A stretch of DNA of 64,000 nucleotides. Source: Bacteroidales bacterium (lineage in GTDB: Bacteria > Bacteroidota > Bacteroidia > Bacteroidales > UBA932). Positions 1-8,965 of this stretch are shown here, piece after piece. The position numbers were made by a program, and so were the translations under genes. The stretch spans positions 1 through 64,000 of the forward strand of contig JALCMW010000005.1 of the NCBI GenBank assembly GCA_022648685.1, read 5' to 3'. The notes under the pieces were generated by a model that did not search any database, was not told the origin of the DNA, and worked only from the letters and a program-made list of their open reading frames with translations. Position 1 is the stretch's first letter; every line of letters begins with the position of its first letter.

Positions 1-122
1 TGTATTTGTTGTGATTTACAAAGGTATGGATGCCTTCCTTTTTCTTGGCTATGATGGACATTTAACTTTACCAAAATATGTACATTTTGCTTTCCCAAAA
101 ATTGTCGATTTAAAGTTACCTA

Positions 123-296
123 TTACAAAGCAATCACACTATATTTTTTTGGCACAGTCATGATTATTCCGTACCGGGAACGGATAGAATCGGTCAACTC
201 CTTGAAATTCTTATCGAAATCATGGCCCGGCCCGATAGAAAATGCATTCGGCAAAAAGCATATTGCCATAAAAATAATCATTGAAATCTTTTTCAT
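123..296 (-). pseudogene. Short secreted-protein ORF (57 aa) with signal peptide; possible N-terminal remnant
   Basis: Own translation of the minus strand: MKKISMIIFMAICFLPNAFSIGPGHDFDKNFKELTDSIRSRYGIIMTVPKKYSVIAL*. Signal-peptide-like N-terminus, then an abrupt stop. Below the ORF-track length cutoff. Confidence 0.4.
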
Positions 297-635
297 AACT
301 GTGTCCTGTTAAAGTCCGGACAAGGCTATTTAAATTATAGATTTTTTACCGGTCGAAATTTTCTTGGCCTCAGTAATTTGTTTGATTTGCAAGGTTCGCA
401 ACCTTGTAAATAAAGTTCCACTCCGAGATAGAGTATTAAGTGTGAAATCCATGTGGTTATTAGTCATTGGAATTAATTTGATAAAATTACAGAATGACAA
501 CGGAATTAGCAACAATATTTAATATCTTTTAAAGTGCTTATTATTCACAAAAAAGACGCAATTATGATATTATCGGATTATAAGACCAGTTCCAGGGTCC
601 GATCCAAAGAGGAGTGGGGTGCGCTCCAAAGGGGG

Positions 636-877
636 CTGGCCATGGCGTGAAAGGCTTAAGTCATTGTATATCAACGTATTGACCACATGCGATCATGGCC
701 AGGTCGGGGATTTTGGAGGGAGCTGGCCATGAAGTATAAAACTTAAGTTATTAGATATCAACGTATTGACCTCATCCGAGCATGGCCAGGTCGGCTATTT
801 TGATGGGGGGCTGGCCATGGATCAAAAGGGTTAAATAATTCATAATCAATTACTTATCCCTTAGAGAGCATGGCCGC
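636..877. repeat. Three tandem ~87-88 bp units, each bounded by the dyad CTGGCCATG ... CATGGCC(AG)
   Basis: CTGGCCATG at 636, 723 and 811; CATGGCCAG at 694 and 781, degenerate CATGGCCGC at 869. Shared internal ATATCAACGTATTGACC in units 1 and 2. Confidence 0.85.
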
Positions 878-1111
878 CTCCAGCGTTTTTTCGAGAAAAT
901 GTTCGAGACGAGATTTGTCTGGAAGATGTCCGGCAGGAACAAAGCATTTCTATTGGAAAAAGTATCCAAAAATGGATATGGTATTCCATCTGGGAGAAGA
1001 CAGTCTAACTGTCACCCCTGATCAAAAAGCCACAGTCATTGCATTAAGACCACCACAGGTGTTATATTAGGATACAGTCGTTATATTCGGCTTACATCGT
1101 TACGCAAGAAC

Positions 1112-1240
1112 GTTATTCGTACCTGACCGTAACATTATTTGTGACTGACAAGATGTTATCCGTACCTGACCGGACTATTACTTGTGACGGACAAGACGTT
1201 ATTCGTACCTGACCGGACTATTACTTGTGCCGGACAATGA
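1112..1240. repeat. Three tandem 43-bp repeats overlapping the 3' end of hisIE
   Basis: Units at 1112, 1155 and 1198: GTTATYCGTACCTGACCGGACTATTACTTGTGACGGACAAGAC. Exact 43-bp periodicity. Confidence 0.9.
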
Positions 1241-1820
1241 GTTCTTTCTCCAGATCGGCGATAGTACAGCCCATGTGCTCATTTAATACAAGCAAATGGT
1301 AGATAAGGTCCCCGGCTTCATAAAGATAACGTTCGCGGCATCCGTCCACGGCTTCCACCACGGTCTCCACAGCTTCCTCACCTACTTTCTGAGCCATCCT
1401 CTTGACACCGGCACTAAAAAGGGATGTCGTATAGGATTTCTCCGGCATCTCCTTGTGACGCCCCTGGATAACCTGCTGCAACTCACGTATGAAGCCCTCC
1501 GAATCGGGAGTATCGAAACATGCCGTAGTACCTCTGTGACAGGTAGGTCCGGCCGGATATGCCTTGATCAAAAGGGTATCCTTGTCGCAATCCGGAAACA
1601 TTTCGGACACGGTAAGAAAATTCCCGCTGGTTTCTCCCTTTGTCCACAGACACTTGCGCTCCCTGCTGTAAAAAGTCACCTTGCCTCCGGCAACGGTTTT
1701 GTCGAAAGCTTCCTCGTTCATATATCCGACCATAAGCACTTTAAGAGTGTCGGCATCCTGGATTACGACGGGAAGAAGTCCGTCGCTATTTTTCGATAAA
1801 TCGAATTCTTTGAAAGTCAT
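1221..1820 (-). CDS. hisIE: Bifunctional phosphoribosyl-AMP cyclohydrolase / phosphoribosyl-ATP pyrophosphatase
   Basis: HisI motifs (LMVGYMNEEA, SRERKCLWTKGETSGN, GPTCHRG) followed by a HisE domain (GEEAVETVVEA); his operon context. Confidence 0.95.
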   Translation of the reverse strand: MTFKEFDLSKNSDGLLPVVIQDADTLKVLMVGYMNEEAFDKTVAGGKVTFYSRERKCLWTKGETSGNFLTVSEMFPDCDKDTLLIKAYPAGPTCHRGTTACFDTPDSEGFIRELQQVIQGRHKEMPEKSYTTSLFSAGVKRMAQKVGEEAVETVVEAVDGCRERYLYEAGDLIYHLLVLNEHMGCTIADLEKELIVRHK

Positions 1821-1850
1821 AATATTATATTTTTTAAATAAATAATCGCT

Positions 1851-2615
1851 TTAAATCTTGTTCACGGCCATCGGAATCCCCATAGCCGTCAATTGTCTTT
1901 TCAAATCCCCTATTTCTATTTCACCGTAATGGAATATGCTGGCTGCAAGTGCCGCATCGGCCTTGCCTTCAGTCAGAACATCCGCAATATCCTTAACACA
2001 GCCCGCGCCACCGGAAGCTATTATCGGAATCGAAAGGGAATCCGCCAGACGTGCGAAGGTCTCGCATGGATAGCCCTTTTTGGTTCCGTCATGGTCCATG
2101 GAAGTAAAAAGTATCTCACCTGCACCTCTGGACTGTGCCTCGGCCGCCCACGAAAAAAGCTCTTTATCGGTAAGAACCCGCCCTCCTTTTGTCGTCACTG
2201 TCCATCTTCCGTCTATCATCTTGGCATCGATTGCCACAACAACAAACTGGCTGCCGTATTTTGCCGCAATCTCATCGATAAGTCCCGGATTGTATACAGC
2301 CGCGCTGTTTATCGAAATCTTATCTGCACCGGCTTCGAGAAGACGTGCAGCATCTTCCATGGAAGAAATCCCGCCGCCTACGGTAAAAGGGATATTGATC
2401 TCTTTGGAAATCCTTTCCACAAGGGACGTAAACGTATGACGCCCCTCATACGTCGCGCTTATATCAAGATAGACAAGTTCATCGGCACCGGACATGGCAT
2501 AAAAACGCCCCAGTTCGACCGCATCCCCGACATCCTGCAATCCTACGAAATGCACGCCTTTGACGGTACGTCCGTCCTTGACATCAAGACAAGGTATTAT
2601 TCTTTTCGCCACCAT
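1851..2615 (-). CDS. hisF: Imidazole glycerol phosphate synthase subunit HisF
   Basis: [24 protein letters not shown]-terminus; TIM-barrel HisF motifs. Confidence 0.97.
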   Translation of the reverse strand: MVAKRIIPCLDVKDGRTVKGVHFVGLQDVGDAVELGRFYAMSGADELVYLDISATYEGRHTFTSLVERISKEINIPFTVGGGISSMEDAARLLEAGADKISINSAAVYNPGLIDEIAAKYGSQFVVVAIDAKMIDGRWTVTTKGGRVLTDKELFSWAAEAQSRGAGEILFTSMDHDGTKKGYPCETFARLADSLSIPIIASGGAGCVKDIADVLTEGKADAALAASIFHYGEIEIGDLKRQLTAMGIPMAVNKI

Positions 2616-3325
2616 TTTTTCAATTCCTCCGTTTTTATGCGGCCTTCGTACAAAGCCTTTCCTATAATAATCCTTCTAAGACCTTTAGCATCTGCATTTT
2701 CAACATCCTTTACCGAAGAAACGCCTCCGCTGACGGTAAACGATATCCCGGGATATTTATCCTGAAGCCTTGAATATAAATCTAGCGCCGGCCCGGCAAG
2801 CATACCGTCTTTGGATATGTCAGTACAAATTACCTGGGACAATCCCGCACCGGCAAACATATCTATCAGGCCATCAACTCCAAGCGATGCCAAACGGCTC
2901 CAGCCATGAATGGAAACAAATCCGTCACGAATATCGGCTCCGAGCACAATCCTGTCCGGGCCGAAAGATGAAAGCCAGGACGAAAATAGACCCGGGTTCT
3001 CGACTGCAACGCTCCCGCAGACAATTCTGGAAGCTCCGGCATCGAAAACTTTTTTCAAAGAAGCCTCGCTTTTGACACCGCCTCCCCATTCCACAGACAA
3101 ACCTGTTTTGCCCGAAATTACTTTCAAAACATCGAGATTGACAGGCTCCGAAGCTTTCGCCCCGTCCAGATCGACCAGATGAAGCCAACCGGCTCCTGAC
3201 GTTTCATATTTCATTGCAGCTTCCAACGGTGAATCACCGTAAACCGTCTTTTGGCCGTAATCCCCTTGTGTAAGCCGGACACAATTTCCGTCAATAATAT
3301 CTATTGCAGGAATAACTTCTATCAT
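2597..3325 (-). CDS. hisA: Phosphoribosylformimino-5-aminoimidazole carboxamide ribotide isomerase HisA
   Basis: [23 protein letters not shown] motif; overlaps hisF and hisH. Confidence 0.97.
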   Translation of the reverse strand: MIEVIPAIDIIDGNCVRLTQGDYGQKTVYGDSPLEAAMKYETSGAGWLHLVDLDGAKASEPVNLDVLKVISGKTGLSVEWGGGVKSEASLKKVFDAGASRIVCGSVAVENPGLFSSWLSSFGPDRIVLGADIRDGFVSIHGWSRLASLGVDGLIDMFAGAGLSQVICTDISKDGMLAGPALDLYSRLQDKYPGISFTVSGGVSSVKDVENADAKGLRRIIIGKALYEGRIKTEELKKWWRKE

Positions 3326-3912
3326 AATGCAATAAAATTTTTCAATATCAAGGCACCTGCATCCCCGCTTTTCTCGGGATGGAACTGAACCCCGTAAAAA
3401 TTCCCTTTATGCAAAGCGGCGCTGAAAAGGATCCCGTTGTCGCTTACGGCGATGGTTCCGTCGCATAAAGAAGCGGCATAGGAATGCACGAAATACATAT
3501 AACTACCTTCCTTTACACCATCTAACAATGGCGATTTCAAAGACGTAATCCTGTTCCATCCCATGTGGGGCACTTTGATTCCTTTTTTCTTGTCCGGTAC
3601 CATACGGACAACATCGGTATCGAATATGGAAAGACAAGGAGTGTTGCCTTCATCGCTACGGCGGCACATAAGCTGGAGTCCCAGGCAGATCCCGAGAACC
3701 GGCTGCGTCAAAGTAGGTATAACGGAATCCAATCCCCTTTCCCTGAGTTTCAGCATTGCTGAAGACGCTTCCCCGACTCCCGGCATAAGGACTTTGTCAG
3801 CTTTTCTTATGACAAAAGGATCAGCGGTCAATTCGAAATCCACTCCCAGACGCCCCAGGGCATTGCAGACCGAACGCAAATTCCCGGTATCGTAATCTAT
3901 TACTGCTACCAT
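3322..3912 (-). CDS. hisH: Imidazole glycerol phosphate synthase glutaminase subunit HisH
   Basis: IDYDTGNLRSV, GICLGLQLM and FYGVQFHPEKSG motifs. Confidence 0.97.
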   Translation of the reverse strand: MVAVIDYDTGNLRSVCNALGRLGVDFELTADPFVIRKADKVLMPGVGEASSAMLKLRERGLDSVIPTLTQPVLGICLGLQLMCRRSDEGNTPCLSIFDTDVVRMVPDKKKGIKVPHMGWNRITSLKSPLLDGVKEGSYMYFVHSYAASLCDGTIAVSDNGILFSAALHKGNFYGVQFHPEKSGDAGALILKNFIAL

Positions 3913-5555
3913 AACATTCCTTTGCTTGAAGGTATCTCGTCACTGAACTTATTCTTGTGCACGGCCTGACGAAGAGCACGGGCAAAAGCTTTGAATACGG
4001 ATTCCGCCAAATGGTGATTGTTCTCCCCTTTGGCTACTATATGCAGATTGCAGTGCATTGCTTCGGAAAGGGATTTGAAGAAATGCCTGAACATCTCAGT
4101 AGGCACATCCCCTACCATTTCCCTTGTAAAAGGGACATCCCATTCGAAATCGATACGGCCCCCCAGATCAATAAGTACCATAGCGCGGCAATCATCCATA
4201 GGAAGAGCGAATCCATATCTTTCTATCCCCCTTTTGTTACCTAGAGCCTTGTACAAAGCCTCTCCCAGAGTAATGGCTACATCTTCCATTGTATGGTGTT
4301 CATCCACCTGAAGATCACCTTCGGCTGCGATCCGCAGGGAAATTCCGGAATGATGGGCAATCTGGTCGAGCATATGATCGAAGAAGTGCAATCCTGTATT
4401 GATGGAAGAAACACCGTTGCCTTCCAGATCGACGGCAACCGTAATTTTGGTTTCTTTCGTATTCCTTACAACGGTAGCCATGCGAACAGATTCCGATACC
4501 ACGGCAGGTTTCTCCGCAACGTCATCTCCGCAATATGCTGACACGGAATCCACAAGGCAATCGTTTTCTTCGGGAGTCCCCACCGTAATTCTCAGACAGC
4601 CTTCGCAGCCCGGTATGGAAGAACGGTCACGGACAATCATCTTCTTATCGGACAGAACTTTATATAATCCCTTCGGATCATCGACCTTGACAAGAAGGAA
4701 ATTCGCATCGCTGGGATATACTTCCCGCACACAGGATATTTTGCCCAATCTCCCTGCGAGGATTTCCCTGTCATGTTTAAGCTCCGACACTTCCTTGGTT
4801 ATATCCCGGCCGAGCAAACCGAAGGCCGCCCTCATTCCGGCAATATTGATGTTATACGGATATTTGACAGAAGAAAATACACTGATAAGATCCTTTGAAG
4901 CATACGCCAGACCGAGCCTGAGACCGGCCATTCCCCAAGCCTTGGAAAGGGTTTGCAGAATTATGAGATTGGGATGGGACTCCAATTCGTCCAAAAGACT
5001 TTGCTGCGAAGAAAAATCGATATAAGCTTCATCAACTACCACCATCCCGTCGAAATGCTCCACCAGATACAGTATCTTCTCTTTCGGAAAAGCATTTCCG
5101 GTAGGATTATTGGGAGAACAAAGTAACATGAGCTTGGTATTGCCGTCTGCCGCGGAAAGCAACCCATCCACCGGAAGGGAAAAACCTTCCTCCAACTGAA
5201 CTTCACGGAACGAAATGTCATTTACGGCGGCCGCCACTTTGTACATTCCGTAAGAAGGAGCTATGGCGACGGCATTATCAATCCTCGGTTCGCAAAATAT
5301 ACGATAGCACAAATCAATTGCTTCATCGCTTCCGTTGCCGATAAATATATTTTCCGAAGGAATTCCCTTTATTCCGGAAATAATTCCTTTCAACCTGATC
5401 TGCAGAGGATCCGGGTAGCGGTTGTATCCGTTATCGTAAGGGTTCTCGTTGGCATCAAGGAATATGCCTTCAGTGCCCTTATACTCGCTTCTGGCACTGG
5501 AATAAGGAGTCAGTTCCCTGATATTTTTCCTGATATAAGCCGAATAATCTTTCAT
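3906..5555 (-). CDS. Fused histidinol-phosphate aminotransferase (HisC) / imidazoleglycerol-phosphate dehydratase (HisB-C)
   Basis: One uninterrupted 549-aa ORF. N-terminal HisC (FLDANENPYDNGYNRYPDP, NNPTG, VVDEAYIDF, LSKAWGMAGLRLG); C-terminal IGPD (GLHFFDHMLDQIAHHSG, DEHHTMEDVAITLGEA, NNHHLAESVFKAFARALRQA). Domain junction near 4481. Confidence 0.93.
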   Translation of the reverse strand: MKDYSAYIRKNIRELTPYSSARSEYKGTEGIFLDANENPYDNGYNRYPDPLQIRLKGIISGIKGIPSENIFIGNGSDEAIDLCYRIFCEPRIDNAVAIAPSYGMYKVAAAVNDISFREVQLEEGFSLPVDGLLSAADGNTKLMLLCSPNNPTGNAFPKEKILYLVEHFDGMVVVDEAYIDFSSQQSLLDELESHPNLIILQTLSKAWGMAGLRLGLAYASKDLISVFSSVKYPYNINIAGMRAAFGLLGRDITKEVSELKHDREILAGRLGKISCVREVYPSDANFLLVKVDDPKGLYKVLSDKKMIVRDRSSIPGCEGCLRITVGTPEENDCLVDSVSAYCGDDVAEKPAVVSESVRMATVVRNTKETKITVAVDLEGNGVSSINTGLHFFDHMLDQIAHHSGISLRIAAEGDLQVDEHHTMEDVAITLGEALYKALGNKRGIERYGFALPMDDCRAMVLIDLGGRIDFEWDVPFTREMVGDVPTEMFRHFFKSLSEAMHCNLHIVAKGENNHHLAESVFKAFARALRQAVHKNKFSDEIPSSKGMLW

Positions 5556-5623
5556 ATCTATATTATAAATATAATTGTCATGGTTACTTTATATGTCGTC
5601 ATCATATTTGATATAATGCCATC

Positions 5624-6925
5624 TCATTTGCGACCGGCATTGGCATCCGCAGCCCCGATTCTTATTTTTACGGCATTGGCATGTGCCTGAAGCCCTTCCG
5701 CTTCGGCCATAGCCGTTATCGTACCGCTCAGATTTTCAAGTCCGGTTCTCGATAGCTGCTGATAAGTGATTTTCCTTATGAAACTGTCCAGATTCACACC
5801 TCCTGAAGCAACAGCCGTTCCCGAAGTAGGAAGGGTATGATTAGTACCCGATGCATAATCGCCGGCACTTTCGGGAGAATAACTTCCCAGAAATATGCTG
5901 CCCGCCGCCGTTATCCTGTCAGCAACCTTCCATGGATCGTCAACAGATATGATCAGATGTTCCGGAGCATACATATTCGCCAGCGCTATCCTGTCATCTT
6001 CTTTGTCCATGACAACAATATGGCTGGATTCCAATGCTTTGGCAGCTATCTCTTTGCGTGGAAGGGCAGCAAGTTGCCTTTCAGTCTCCCGCGTTACCTT
6101 CTCCGCAAAACTTCCGCTTCCGCAGATCAGGAACACCTGGGAATCCGGACCGTGCTCTGCCTGTGACAGAAGATCAGAAGCCACAAAAGAAGGATCGGCA
6201 TTGTCGTCGGCAATAACCATCACTTCCGATGGTCCGGCCAGCATATCTATTGCAACACGATCATTGGACACGATCCGTTTCGCCTTTGCAACATAACGGT
6301 TGCCCGGACCGAATATCTTGTCCACCTTGCCGATAGTTTCGGTACCGTAAGCCATGGCCGCAATTGCTTGGGAGCCTCCGACTTTATAGACATGATCCAC
6401 CCCGCATTCCCGTGCTGCAAAAAGAACTTCAGGAGCAACCGCTCCGTTTTTGCCTGTAGGTGTGCAGATTATAACTTCCCTGCAGCCGGCTATACGTGCC
6501 GGTATCGCAAGCATCAGCACGGTGGAAAACAAAGGAGCCGTACCTCCGGGGATATATAAACCTACACGATCGATAGGGACAGCTTTCTGCCAGCATTTCA
6601 CACCGGGAGATGTTTCCACTTCAATGCCGTCGAATTTCTGGGCTTCATGGAACGCCGTTATATTGCGAATCGCCGTTTTAATAGCATCCCTGACGGCCAG
6701 TTTCACATTCTTGCAAGCCTGTTCATATTCTCCGGACGAAACTTCAAGGTCATCCAGGTCCACTTTGTCTATTTCTTTCGCCAGTCTTTTCAAGGCTGCG
6801 TCCTTGCCGGTTCTCACTTGGGAGATTATATCACGGACACGGGCTTCAATTGCGGAATCATCGAAATCCGGACGTTCCGTCAGCCTTTCCCATTCTTCTT
6901 CCGTCGGGTTATTGACGATATTCAT
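5624..6925 (-). CDS. hisD: Histidinol dehydrogenase
   Basis: Long HisD match, e.g. VGLYIPGGTAPLFSTVLMLAIPA, GPGNRYVAKAKR, IDMLAGPSEV, PTSGTAVASGGVNLDSF. Confidence 0.97.
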   Translation of the reverse strand: MNIVNNPTEEEWERLTERPDFDDSAIEARVRDIISQVRTGKDAALKRLAKEIDKVDLDDLEVSSGEYEQACKNVKLAVRDAIKTAIRNITAFHEAQKFDGIEVETSPGVKCWQKAVPIDRVGLYIPGGTAPLFSTVLMLAIPARIAGCREVIICTPTGKNGAVAPEVLFAARECGVDHVYKVGGSQAIAAMAYGTETIGKVDKIFGPGNRYVAKAKRIVSNDRVAIDMLAGPSEVMVIADDNADPSFVASDLLSQAEHGPDSQVFLICGSGSFAEKVTRETERQLAALPRKEIAAKALESSHIVVMDKEDDRIALANMYAPEHLIISVDDPWKVADRITAAGSIFLGSYSPESAGDYASGTNHTLPTSGTAVASGGVNLDSFIRKITYQQLSRTGLENLSGTITAMAEAEGLQAHANAVKIRIGAADANAGRK

Positions 6926-6967
6926 TTTTTTACATATATATATTAATACACTACTACCAAATATGCC

Positions 6968-7819
6968 TTACGCAACGATTTTTTCCACATTGAGGATAAG
7001 TATGCCCTCCGCTCCTATTTCCTTGAGCTTGTCTATCTTGTCCCACAATTCATTTTCATTGACGACTGAATGCATGGAACACCATCCCTTCTGGGCCAAA
7101 GGCATTATGGTAGGACTTCTGAGTGCAGGCAATATGCCTATGGCTTCGTCCACGGCACTGTCCGGCAGATTCATCAGGATATATTTCTTGCCTCTTCCCA
7201 TCTGTACCGATTCGAAACGGAACAGCAATTTCTCCACCAATGCTTTTTTATCGGCGGAAAGTCCACGGTTTCCGATAAGCACGGCTTCCGAATAAAGGAC
7301 TTTTTCAACTTCCTTGAGTCCGTTTGAAACAAGAGTGCTTCCGGAAGAAACGATATCGAATATAGCATCGGCCAGACCGGCGGCCGGAGCTATCTCCACG
7401 GAACCGGCTATTGTATGTATTTCTCCATTAATACCTTTCTCTTTAAAAAACTCCTTTAGTATATTAGGATATGAAGTAGCTATCCTTTTGCCGTTGAAAT
7501 AAGAGAGTGAATTGTAGTCTACGTTTTTGGGAACGGCAAGAGAGATCCTGCAAGCTCCGAAAGAAAGTTTTTTCAATATTTCAACGTCGAAACCACGCTC
7601 TTTCACTTCGTTGTAACCGACGATGCCGATATCTGCCGCCCCCATGGCCACTGTCTGTGGAATGTCGTCGTCCCTCAGGAAAAGGACTTCTATGGGAAAA
7701 TCCGCCGATTTGGCCAGGAATTTCCTTTTGTCCTCATTAACGGTTATCCCCGCCTCCTTGAGCAATTCAACACTCTCTTCATTTAATCTTCCTTTTGTCT
7801 GGATTGCGATTCGTAACAT
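6968..7819 (-). CDS. hisG: ATP phosphoribosyltransferase (long form)
   Basis: LRIAIQTKGRLNEESVELLKEAG N-terminus; C-terminal regulatory domain; first structural gene after the his leader. Confidence 0.96.
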   Translation of the reverse strand: MLRIAIQTKGRLNEESVELLKEAGITVNEDKRKFLAKSADFPIEVLFLRDDDIPQTVAMGAADIGIVGYNEVKERGFDVEILKKLSFGACRISLAVPKNVDYNSLSYFNGKRIATSYPNILKEFFKEKGINGEIHTIAGSVEIAPAAGLADAIFDIVSSGSTLVSNGLKEVEKVLYSEAVLIGNRGLSADKKALVEKLLFRFESVQMGRGKKYILMNLPDSAVDEAIGILPALRSPTIMPLAQKGWCSMHSVVNENELWDKIDKLKEIGAEGILILNVEKIVA

Positions 7820-7896
7820 ATTATTATCTGATTTTTAAAATTTATCTTTTCCCGGCTATGGCAGCGCCTTTCCTGCCTTTCCAATCACTCCGGGGC

Positions 7897-7932
7897 ATAA
7901 AAAAAGGCTCGCCCTGACGTAGGGGAAGCCTA
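7897..7932 (-). terminator. his attenuator terminator hairpin
   Basis: Minus-strand AGGCTTCCCCT-ACGTC-AGGGCGAGCCT followed by TTTTTTT, between the leader peptide and hisG. Confidence 0.85.
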
Positions 7933-7968
7933 TATATCGTAACACACACGAGCAGCCGCCCTACTTCA

Positions 7969-8016
7969 TTATGAATCGGGATGATGATGGTGCTCTATGT
8001 TGAAACTGCAAGTCAT
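7969..8016 (-). CDS. hisL: his operon leader peptide MTCSFNIEHHHHPDS
   Basis: Minus-strand ATG at 8016; 15 codons with four consecutive His codons (CAC CAT CAT CAT), stop TAA at 7969-7971; followed by a terminator hairpin and hisG. Confidence 0.88.
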   Translation of the reverse strand: MTCSFNIEHHHHPDS

Positions 8017-8035
8017 TTGCTATAAAATTCGCTTT

Positions 8036-8064
8036 CAAAGGTAGACATTTTTTTGATAAAACAA
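8036..8064 (-). promoter_or_regulatory. his operon promoter (Bacteroidetes-type)
   Basis: Minus-strand TTG (8062-8064), 18-nt spacer, TACCTTTG (8036-8043) matching TAnnTTTG; 19 nt upstream of the leader-peptide ATG. Confidence 0.6.
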
Positions 8065-8086
8065 GTATTTTACCTTAAGTTTTGTT

Positions 8087-8094
8087 TAAATTTG
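8087..8094 (+). promoter_or_regulatory. -7 element for the proCBA operon
   Basis: TAAATTTG matches TAnnTTTG, upstream of proC. Confidence 0.4.
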
Positions 8095-8149
8095 CTTGGG
8101 ATATGGAAAAATGAGCATATATAGTGGTGTATTATCAATCGAAAGCAAT

Positions 8150-8965
8150 ATGAAAACAGCAGTATTGGGCGGAGGAAACATGGGTGGCGCCATAGCAAAG
8201 AGTTTCTTCGCCGGCATAAACGGAACCGAAAAAATCATTACGGGAAAGAATCCTGAAATAGAAGTAACTGTCACCCACGCACGGGAAGACCTTAGAAAAT
8301 GGAATTCAGAAAACGGATCCGTCATAGAATTCGCTGAAGATAACTGCAAAGCAATTGCCGGAGCCGATATTGTAGTTCTTGCCGTAAAGCCTTATAAGGC
8401 GGAAGAAGTCATAAACGGAATAAAGGATGCTCCGGATTTCCGGAACAAAACGATAATTTCGGTAGCCGCCGGGATTTCATGCGGACAATTGCAGGAAATG
8501 TGCGGAAATCCGGAACAAAACGTATTCAGGATAATTCCCGATACGGCGATAATGCTGGGCCAAAGCGCAACTTTCATAAGCTGTTCTTCCGGATGTACAA
8601 CGGAGATGAGAAAAACCGTAAGGGAGATTTTCAGCAGGACCGGACAAGTCTATGAAGTGGAAGAAGATTTGATGTCCGCACTTACCGCCCTTTCTTCATG
8701 CGGCATCGCATACGTGATGAGATTCATCGCAGATATGATAAATGCAGGCAATGCAGAGGGAATAGCGTATGAACTTTCCCGGAAAGTGGTTTTCCAGACT
8801 GTAAAAGGCGCCCTGGCTCTGCTTGACCGTAAAGACGCCGATGCCGAGACTGAAATAAAACGCGTGTGCACTCCCGGGGGAATAACCGAGAAAGGTCTGA
8901 AAGCCATGGAAGAACACGGATTCGGGGAAGCCGTAAAGGCCGGAATAAAAGCAAGCATTAAATAA
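8150..8965 (+). CDS. proC: Pyrroline-5-carboxylate reductase
   Basis: MKTAVLGGGNMGGAIAKSFF start; VLAVKPYKAEEV; C-terminal VCTPGGITEKGLKAME. Start moved downstream of the ORF-track start. Confidence 0.93.
   Translation: MKTAVLGGGNMGGAIAKSFFAGINGTEKIITGKNPEIEVTVTHAREDLRKWNSENGSVIEFAEDNCKAIAGADIVVLAVKPYKAEEVINGIKDAPDFRNKTIISVAAGISCGQLQEMCGNPEQNVFRIIPDTAIMLGQSATFISCSSGCTTEMRKTVREIFSRTGQVYEVEEDLMSALTALSSCGIAYVMRFIADMINAGNAEGIAYELSRKVVFQTVKGALALLDRKDADAETEIKRVCTPGGITEKGLKAMEEHGFGEAVKAGIKASIK

Noticed and set aside
870-1070. 66-aa plus-strand ORF after the dyad repeats
   Set aside because: No recognisable motif; begins inside the third repeat unit; likely chance.
636-1240. Repeats as a possible CRISPR array
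   Set aside because: Repeat units are contiguous with no unique spacers of constant length; no cas genes in the window.
1893-2765. 290-aa plus-strand ORF
   Set aside because: Fully antisense to hisF/hisA; shadow ORF.
6450-7295. 281-aa plus-strand ORF
   Set aside because: Antisense to hisD/hisG; low-complexity composition.
7860-8040. Metabolite-binding riboswitch upstream of hisG
   Set aside because: The His-rich leader peptide plus terminator/antiterminator explains the region; no known riboswitch core was recognised.
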